Of a DNA stretch of 64,000 nt, positions 57,060 to 64,000 are shown piece by piece. Position numbers and translations under genes: made by a program. Under the pieces are notes generated by a model. It was given only the letters and a program-made list of their open reading frames with translations. It did no database searches and was not told where the DNA came from. The first letter of the stretch is position 1. Each line of letters begins with the position of its first letter. The stretch is from Rhizomys pruinosus (Eukaryota; Chordata; Mammalia; Rodentia; Spalacidae): contig VZQC01009975.1 in NCBI GenBank assembly GCA_009823505.1, positions 937,662 through 1,001,661 of the forward strand, written 5' to 3'.

Positions 57060-57610
57060 TAGTTTCCACCCTTGGCTTTCCTAGTGAGTACTGAATACCA
57101 ATACTGCCATGAGTATGAGCTCGCAAATACCTTGTTAACCTGCTTTCAGTTCCTTTGGATATATATTAAGAAACGGAATTTCCCTCTTACACGGCAATTC
57201 TTCTAATGTGTACAGACACCTACACTGATTTTCGTAGGTGTCTAATAAGTTTACCACTTATTCTCTCAGTGTGCATGCATTCCACCTTCTCACCCTCTTT
57301 GCCAACCTGCGTCAACTCTGTTTTGATGTTAGTCATGAGTATGAGCTCCTACTTCGCTGAGTTTGGAGCCGCACTTCATTAATGTTTAGCTGTAGTGTCC
57401 ATCTTCTATCTTCGTGTATGTCAGCTCTGACAAAATGGCTATAGAATTCCTTGGTCCATTTTTAAATTAGTTTTATTGTTGAACCTGGGAGTTCTTTATA
57501 TATTCTGGATACTAATGATTTAACAGATATATGATTTGCAAATATTTCCCCCAGTTCTGTAGTTTGGTCTTCCACTCTGCCTGCAATGCCATCTGACACA
57601 CTGAGGATTT
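57060..57610 (-). mobile_element. Old L1M 3' fragment, antisense
   Basis: The antisense reading of the L1 ORF2 end and 3' UTR: gagttctttatatattctgg, atactaatgatttaacagat, atatgatttgcaaatatttc are the typical L1 antisense phrase. The upstream part has ctttcagttcctttggatat. Confidence 0.65.
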
Positions 57611-57617
57611 TACTTTA

Positions 57618-57643
57618 AATAATTAATTAATTAATTAATTAAT
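57618..57643. repeat. (AATT)n short repeat
   Basis: About six AATT units before an antisense B1 T-run. Confidence 0.85.
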
Positions 57644-57760
57644 TCTGTTTTTTTTTTTTTCAGAAAGGGTCTCCCTATAGCCACAGCTATCCCGGGACTC
57701 CCTTGGTAGGCCAAGCTGGCCTTGAACTCACAAAGATCTACCTGTCTCTGCCTCCTGAGC
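57644..57760 (-). mobile_element. B1 SINE, antisense, truncated
   Basis: cagaaagggtctccctatag to ctgcctcctgagcgctaagg. The outermost part of the B1 head is missing. Confidence 0.82.
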
Positions 57761-57810
57761 GCTAAGGTTTTTAATTCTCTGCGTCAGCACTGAGGCTTTG
57801 AATTCCGATC

Positions 57811-57930
57811 CGCATCCCTGTTTGTGGGGTGGGGAGCAGGGTCCTGCTGTGTGGTGCAAGCTGGCCTCACGCTTCTGATCCTTCAACCTTAGTGTCAGTG
57901 CTTGGATCTGAGGAGTGTGTCACCTCTTTA
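57811..57930 (-). mobile_element. Degenerate 7SL-derived fragment, antisense
   Basis: gggtcctgctgtgtggtgca, agctggcctcacgcttctga and tccttcaaccttagtgtcag resemble an old B1/PB1-type copy. Confidence 0.4.
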
Positions 57931-57959
57931 CTAAGTGGCAAACTCTTTAGTAAGTGATT

Positions 57960-58124
57960 CTTTTTTATTTTCTTTTTGGTGTTTTTTTGAGACAGAGTTC
58001 TCCCTGTAACCCCAGTGGACCTGAACCTCAACATATAGACAGGGTTGGCCTTGAACTCAAAAGGATCCACCTGCCTCTGCCTCCTGAGTGCTGGGGTGAA
58101 AGTTGTGCACCACCATGCACGGCT
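57960..58124 (-). mobile_element. B1 SINE, antisense
   Basis: T-rich tail complement, gagacagagttctccctgta, and the head complement ccaccatgcacggc. Both strands give short frames that are by-products. Confidence 0.88.
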
Positions 58125-58179
58125 ATAAGCTATTCTTGACATGGCTGCAAAAACAACTCAGAAGGAATCACAGCCTTTT

Positions 58180-59060
58180 CTGACCACTAGTGCTAAAACA
58201 ACTGGTGAGGCACAGGCAAAAGAAAATAGCGCTCCATGGACTTCTAACACCTCACATAAAAATTGACTCAAAAATGGGTCATGGACATAAATATAAAACA
58301 GGTACATGCAAAAATTTTAGAGAAAAAAAAGGAAAAATTATTCAGAACTTAGGGCTGTTATACCTAAAGCATCTTTAGGTATGTTGATGAACAAAATTTC
58401 ATCAGCAATCAAGCTTTGTTCTGGTCAATGTATTGTTAAGACAACAGAAAGACAAGCTGTAGATCGAGATCAAATATCTACAAATCACCTGCACATCAAA
58501 AGAGCACTCTGTGGACTGTACAAAGAAGTAATTTTCAACATTATGAGCTACTAAGGAAAAGCAAATCAAATCACATTATGACATTGGTACCCAAAGTTTC
58601 AGAATAAATTATCAAATAATAACCATAAAATTCCAGGGAGAATTTGGAAAACCAAGTCATTCACACATTGCTTGTAGAAAAGCTCACTTTGCAGTCATCT
58701 TGGGTATTAGACTGTTATGAAATTCTACATGCAACTAAGCATCAGTAGGAACATATCCTTAAAAATCTAAGTAAAATTCTTATTTACACAAACAAAACAA
58801 AACATGAGCACACAATCACTCATAATAGCCTTGTTTGTAATGGTCAAAAATCGTTACCATCCTGGGTGCAGGACTAAACAGGTGAATTATTCAAGAAACA
58901 AATAATGGAATGTTAGTCAACAATGTAAAGGTAAAAACACTGTTGACACATAACAAAACTGGGACAAATATCCAGAAGATTGTTGTGGGCAGAAGAAGCC
59001 AATCCTGAACTGTTATACACTTCATTATTCCATCATGTAATGGAAATAGAAAGTTTTGAA
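58180..59060 (+). mobile_element. Old L1 ORF2 3' portion and 3' UTR
   Basis: Sense reading in L1 order: acatcaaaagagcactctgt, aagcaaatcaaatcacatta, cattgcttgtagaaaagctc, aatagccttgtttgtaatgg and aaataatggaatgttagtca. Diverged L1M-type fragment. Confidence 0.6.
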
Positions 59061-59080
59061 ATAGAAGAGTTTTAGAAACA

Positions 59081-59205
59081 GAGTGTCCTGGCAAGCCTAC
59101 AGCTCAGCTACATGGGCCTCTGGGGTATGAGGATCACTTGAGCCCCAAAGTTCAGCAAGCCTGGTCAACAAGTAAGACCTCACCTCACAAAAAGTGAAAA
59201 AGAAG
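59081..59205 (+). mobile_element. 7SL-derived (Alu/B1-like) old SINE
   Basis: ggtatgaggatcacttgagc, cccaaagttcagcaagcctg and gtaagacctcacctcac follow an Alu/FLAM-like monomer with an A/G-rich tail. Confidence 0.5.
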
Positions 59206-60232
59206 AAACAGAGAGGGAGGAGAAAAGGAAGGGAGAGAGAGAGGGAATGATGGAGGGAAGAGGGAATAGATTGGAGACTGTCACAAGTTGGGGTTCATGA
59301 AGGATTGGGTTATAAAGGCAAGAGGAGAGATGCTTATAATGATAGACTGCCTCATAATCTTGGCTGTGAAACAGACACTCAAAGCTACAAGGGTGGTACG
59401 TAAGCATAAAACAAAATGCACAAGTGCATAAACACCCAGTAAACACAGTAAAACTGAGGACACCTGTACATGGCTGGTGACTTAGCTGACACTGGTACCT
59501 TGGTTGTGACCCTACAGTATATATTGGGCTTTATCTTTGGGAAAAGTGGGCAGAACACTCCAGAGATACATATTATTTTTTACAACTGTATGCAAATATA
59601 CAATGATTTCAATAAAACCTTCAATTTAAAAAACAACATTTCTAGATGCATTTTTTAAATCACACAAGCATTTGCCTCCTTTTCAGTGCTACCAATACAC
59701 AACATTACATTTTCCAATAATTCCTTTTTGTAGGGCAATAAAGTTTTACTTGCTTTTTAACTCAAAAAGTAATGTTAGTGATGAGATTTTCAAGAATTTT
59801 TGTTACTTTAACAAGAAAAGGCATACAGGTATATGTTTGAAAAATATATGTAAAGATTAAAAATTAGAAAGGAAAGTTATCCTTTTAAATTCCCTCTTCC
59901 TTATTCACTAATTTTCTGTGTTCAGTAAAGTTTCAAGGACTGCTTGTGAGACATAAGCATTGGCAACCCCATACGTGGGCTGTAAGGGCCTAACACAGCT
60001 TGCTGCAGGGCCCAGACCCCAGCATACCCTGACATATGTCACCTCACAACATATAGTAAAAAGTGTTCTTTCATATGGCTTTGACATTGATTTACTCTAT
60101 GATTTATTGTTTGAAATAGTATTCCCCGAGCTAATCTTCCAGACTCAAAATTTATCCTGTTTAATACATGGAGAAAAAAAAGACCAAAGCTAGACTGAAT
60201 CGTGCCCCCTGCTCCCCTCCCCACCTCCCCAG
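59206..60232. other. Non-coding stretch with polypurine tract
   Basis: A GA-rich run at 59200-59278. The rest is AT-rich without recognisable features. Ends in a pyrimidine-rich tract (60201-60232). Confidence 0.35.
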
Positions 60233-60444
60233 GAAAGAACAGCCAAGAACAAAGGAAAGTCCAAGACATTCAAGTTTCGAGGATGCTGAAAGACCTAAGC
60301 AGGAGCAAATGCCTCATCTGGGGGACTGACAGGAGAAGGGACCCTCTGAGGCCAAAGGGACAGCAGAGACCTACACAGCGCCTGAATGAAGAGCAGAGGG
60401 TCCTGGAGCTGTGTAAGAGGTCCAAACTGAAACAGAAATTATGA
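60233..60444 (+). other. Possible terminal coding exon (weak candidate)
   Basis: A near-ideal 3' splice site precedes it (cccctccccacctccccag, AG at 60231-60232). From there a frame of about 70 codons stays open to TGA at 60442-60444. The translated sequence is polar and basic (Lys/Arg/Gln-rich, for example Leu-Glu-Leu-Cys-Lys-Arg-Ser-Lys-Leu-Lys-Gln-Lys-Leu at the end) and not repeat-derived as far as I can see. No family recognised. Upstream exons are not identified in the window, and frames of this size occur by chance here, so this is only a candidate. Confidence 0.22.
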
Positions 60445-60600
60445 GTTGGACATAAGGTTGTAGAAACCTTCTACACAGCACACAGAGGGCAATAGTTGTC
60501 TATTCTTTTCTCAACTTTTCATTCCATTTAAGATACTGATTTGTGCTGGGCACAGGAAATGCTCCAGTAACCCTTGAGTTAATAATTATGAGCAGAATTT

Positions 60601-60886
60601 TAAAATTGTTTATTTTATATGTATGAGTGGATTGCCTGCATGTGTGTTTATTTTATGTGTATAAGTGGATTGCCTGCATGTGTGTTTATTTTAATGTATG
60701 AATGGATTGCCTGCAAGTGCACCTGTGTCATGCAATGCCCTCAGACATTGGAAGAGGGCAACAAATTCTCCTGTAACTGGACTTACAGATGGTTGTAAGC
60801 TGCCATGTGTGTGTGCTGGGAATCAAAACCAGGTGCTCTGCAAGAGCAGCAGGTGCTCTTAACCTACTGAGCCATCTCTCCAGCCC
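60601..60886 (-). mobile_element. B2 SINE, antisense, with triplicated tail segment
   Basis: The head complement (gagccatctctccagccct) and body are normal. The tail-side segment (tttattttatatgtatgagt and following) is present three times at a 38-bp period, starting at 60609, 60647 and 60685, with small differences. Confidence 0.9.
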
Positions 60887-61056
60887 TCATGAGCAGGGAT
60901 GTCTTAGTAAGACAAAGTAAGCATTCTTAAATGGGACTAACAGGAAGCCCCTCCTTCTCCTTCATCTTCTACCTGAGATTCAGTTTTATCATCTGCTGAC
61001 TAACATTGCTGATGTGAAGCAGTCCCTATACCTGCATATATTCTACATTCCCTGTG

Positions 61057-61059
<3 letters not shown>
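60887..61059. other. Short gap, nothing recognised
   Basis: No feature. Confidence 0.3.

Positions 61060-61102
<43 letters not shown>
61060..61102. repeat. (GT)n microsatellite
   Basis: About 21 GT units. Confidence 0.95.
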
Positions 61103-61106
<4 letters not shown>

Positions 61107-61349
61107 CTGTGCATGTAACTGTCTTACTGTCGGTCGGTCTATGTTTATCTTTGTGATCAAATGCTCTAGATTCTACACCTCACCATGCACAAGAGAAACA
61201 AGGACAGACACTGTTAATGGTTCATCCTCACAGAATTCCAGCTCTGCTTGTGGGTCCCTACATACATGTGATCCTTGCTTCCTGGCTACATTGCCTAAAT
61301 TATAATTCTATCATCTGATGAAGATTTAACAGCTTTACAAACTGGTGAA

Positions 61350-61680
61350 GCAGTCACCACAGTTTTGTAAGCCAATCTTCTATAATATATCTAAACTACT
61401 GGCTATGCAATATTTTCTGAATACTGACCAGTAAAAAAATCAATGCACAATCTCTATATCTATTACAAATATTGGATAATGAAACTGTGGTACATTTATA
61501 CACACAGTACTGCTCAGCAAAATAAATAAGAAATACATTGTTGATATCCACAGTATTATGGGCCAGTCTCATAAATATGCTGAGCAGATGGGAAACTATG
61601 ATATAAAATTTTCTAACAGGAAAAAGTAATCCCCTGTGAGGAAGGAAATACCCACACACTGCTGGCCTCACAGGTTAAAC
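61350..61680. repeat. Left copy of a local direct duplication (old L1-like)
   Basis: gcagtcaccacagttttgta, then ctgaccagtaaaaaaatcaa, and tgcacaatctctatatctat also occur, slightly changed and with an extra stretch, at 62383-62530. The later part (aactgtggtacatttataca) resembles an L1 ORF2 end. Confidence 0.65.
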
Positions 61681-62074
61681 AACTGTGTGCATTTGTCAAA
61701 AAGAAAACCCAATCATCCTGCACACTTGAGATGTCTTTATTCAATTGCATGTAAATTGTACTAAAAACACTGAAAGCAAATATTGTTTCCTATTTTCTGC
61801 ATTTGCTTTTCCTATTGGCATGTGTCATTAATGCTAAACTGATCATAAGGAAAGTTCAGACATTCACGATAGTCTGCAGAATAGCTACTCTGTACTACTT
61901 AGACAACAAAGTTAAGAAATTCGAAGAAGAAAGGCCAATAAGCTGATCCATGGTGAGTGAGGCTATGAACAGATGTCCTAGGCTAAACTGGAGCCCATGT
62001 CAGGAAGAAATGCAAATGTTATCACTAAGGGACGTAGATGATTTCAATGAGTTATGGATAAGATGATATATATT
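61681..62074. other. Sequence between the duplicated blocks
   Basis: AT-rich, nothing recognised. Confidence 0.3.
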
Positions 62075-62221
62075 TTTTGGTCTTTTTGAGACATGGTCTC
62101 CCTATAGCTCTGGCTGTCCTGGAACTCACTATGTAGATCAGGCTGGCTTTGAACTCACAGACATCTGCCTGCCTCTGCTTCCCAAGTGTTAGGATTAAAG
62201 TGTGCACCACCACACCTGGTG
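62075..62221 (-). mobile_element. B1 SINE, antisense
   Basis: ttggtctttttgagacatgg to caccaccacacctgg. Imperfect AT-rich flanks (gatatatattt / gatattatttt) may be a decayed TSD. Confidence 0.9.
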
Positions 62222-62382
62222 GAGATATTATTTTATCAAAACTAGATTTTAAATTTTGGATAGTTGTTCTGTAGATGGGTTAAAAAACATTCATTGAATT
62301 ATTTAGGGGTAAAGAGACCTAATGTCCCCAAAATTGTTCTCAAGAGGTTACAATAATATATATTTAGTACACTGTGTGTATA

Positions 62383-62640
62383 CCAGTCACCACAATTTTG
62401 TAAGCTAATCTCCTATCACAAATCCTCCCTCCATGCATCTCCTACTGGTTTTGCTGTATTTTTGGAATGCTGACCAGTGTAAAACCAATGCACAATCTCT
62501 ATATCCATCATGAAAATAATGGATAAACAAACTTCAGTGCATATAAAGAAGAGAGGAAAAATGAATGGATCAAAGTGACAGTCCCTAAGCCCAGACGAAG
62601 GGACTCGGAAAGTCATGGGCAAACCATAAATTTCTCTATA
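62383..62640. repeat. Right copy of the local direct duplication
   Basis: ccagtcaccacaattttgta, atgctgaccagtgtaaaacc and aatgcacaatctctatatcc match the left copy, about 1.03-1.05 kb apart. After atggataa the two copies part. Confidence 0.65.
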
Positions 62641-63325
62641 AATCTGAAATTATAAAGTATTTAAGTCACAAGAACAAAATGATAATATGGGTAGCTTTCA
62701 TAGAGTAAGGAGAGTTTGAGGAGCATTTGGATTTATAATGAAGTTGTTCTCTGGGAAATTACTTGATAATGTTTGTAGTAGCTATAATGTTGAGCTATAA
62801 AGCTTAACTGCTCCTGTGCACATGCAGCCTCCATTAAATCTGGTCTTCACTGTGTGGCTGGTGCTATGGTCTTCCCATCCCTGCATAACCATTATTGCTG
62901 GTCACATCTTCTACTTTACACATTATTCTTGGTGATCTAGCTAGATGTTCCTCACAGCCACTGTACTGCAAGTACAGAATTTTGATTTGTTTTCCCATTG
63001 GTTAAGTGCATATCCATCTTCACACTCATGATATAACCAGCTATGTAAAACTGGGTTATTGTCAGGATCCATAGTTAATGGGTCATTAAAACATTTTTGT
63101 TATCAAAGTTGTAAATGAATACCTGCACTTATGGCCACACTGGTTCTCTGAGAAGAGTGTGAGATGCTGGATGCATCCTAAGGAGGGCCCAGGGAAAAGA
63201 AGACTTTAGCAAGAGTAGGTGGAAAAGGCCTCCTAGATCTATGAAATGAAGGCCTGGGTGAGGCAGAGGGTGGTGACCTGGGAGAGGAGAAGGAAAGGGA
63301 CATAAGGACATAAGATCCTGAGTGA
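62641..63325. other. Non-coding stretch, nothing recognised
   Basis: No recognisable repeat. The minus frame 63129-63344 is Pro/Leu-rich with no domain recognised. Confidence 0.3.
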
Positions 63326-63478
63326 GCCAGGTATTGTGGTGCACACATTTAATATCAACACTTGGGAGGCAGAGGCAGAGGCAGGCAGATTTCTATGAGT
63401 TTGAGGTCAGCCAGCAGCCAAAGTGACATAATGAAAAATGAAACTCCGACAAAAAGGAAACAAGCAAACAAACAAACA
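63326..63478 (+). mobile_element. B1 SINE
   Basis: gccaggtattgtggtgcaca, aacacttgggaggcagaggc, then an A-rich tail with (CAAA)n. The agaggc hexamer is duplicated inside. Confidence 0.88.
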
Positions 63479-64000
63479 GGAGTTAGGAGGTCGGATGAAG
63501 GTCTGTGGATTTCGTTTAACGTGTAATTAAGAGTCACTGTCACTGGCAGATGTTAGCAAGAAGTTGAGGCAATCCAATCCCACTGAGGTAATTCCAACAA
63601 ATCCTCATGTTCCCATGGTTTGTCTGCACCGGTTTCAGAGAAGCTTTTACTGCAACTTAACGTGAGTTTATAACAGGTCTACCCATAAGGTGAAGGCTCC
63701 TGATCCTCTTACATACTTAGGACAACCACCAATCTATCAAATTCCCCTCATGTATCCCCCAACAATCTCATTTGCTTTGAAGAGGCCAACGGATATCCTG
63801 TGACTAGTAGACACAGACAAGAAATACAAGACAGAAAAATTAACCCCACTCCCCCCTGCACCAATGCTACCATGAGCACCACCCAGTAGCACCTTCAAAA
63901 ACAACCTACAACCTGATTGGATTTGAGGTCCACTGCACACGAGTGAACTCATACTAGGACTGAAAAGTGGTCCAGAGCCTGTGGCTGTGGAAGTCACAGG
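63479..64000. other. Non-coding right edge, nothing recognised
   Basis: The minus-strand frame 63737-63997 (86 codons) is Ser/Gly-rich and runs close to the window edge. It could extend outside, but no domain is recognised. Confidence 0.3.

Overview
The window is mammalian nuclear DNA from a muroid rodent, and it is dominated by transposable elements. The evidence is the SINE content: many B2 elements (tRNA-derived head, oligo-A tail, flanking target-site duplications), many B1 elements (7SL-derived), some B3-like SINEs, rodent L1/Lx LINEs and MT/ORR1-like MaLR LTRs. The B2 copies share a 3' half (a run reading gcattgcacgacacgggtgc) that does not look like the common Mus or Rattus B2, so a cricetid or another non-Mus lineage is more likely. 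That lineage call is inference.

I recognise no known protein-coding gene, tRNA gene, rRNA gene or CRISPR array. Almost all long open frames are by-products of repeats. The largest, about 400 codons on the minus strand near 32 kb, lies in a 24-bp minisatellite whose period is a multiple of three. The segment is therefore either intergenic or a large intron.

Layout. 1-593: antisense retroviral-type LTR running off the left edge. 0.6-14 kb: unique DNA with B2/B1 insertions, an antisense MaLR-like LTR (3.7-4.3 kb), an Lx 3' UTR (6.5-7.1 kb) and a 52-bp inverted repeat (1.7-1.9 kb). 14-26 kb: a dense nest holding an MT-like LTR, antisense L1 pieces, an antisense 5' L1 part (18.5-21.4 kb), a sense-strand retroviral gag capsid remnant (about 18 kb) and a single N at 22293 where a B2 tail is cut off. 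27-29.3 kb: MaLR-like LTRs, one carrying a 48-bp minisatellite of about 16-17 copies. 31.57-32.57 kb: the 24-bp minisatellite of about 41 copies. 34.77-40.62 kb: one full-length sense L1 with a perfect 12-bp target-site duplication, a repeated 5' promoter module, a broken ORF1, a heavily broken ORF2 and a nested B2. 41-50 kb: SINEs, an MT-like LTR, Lx and LTR pieces. 50-64 kb: the least repeat-rich part, with ancient MIR, L2-like and L1M pieces, a compact promoter-like cluster (52.93-53.08 kb) and two weak exon-like segments (55.5 and 60.2 kb).

No gene set works together here. The points of most biological interest are the promoter-like cluster, the full-length L1 with its 5' module, the LTR promoters and the two coding-phase minisatellites. 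All repeat family names come from pattern recognition, without a database search.
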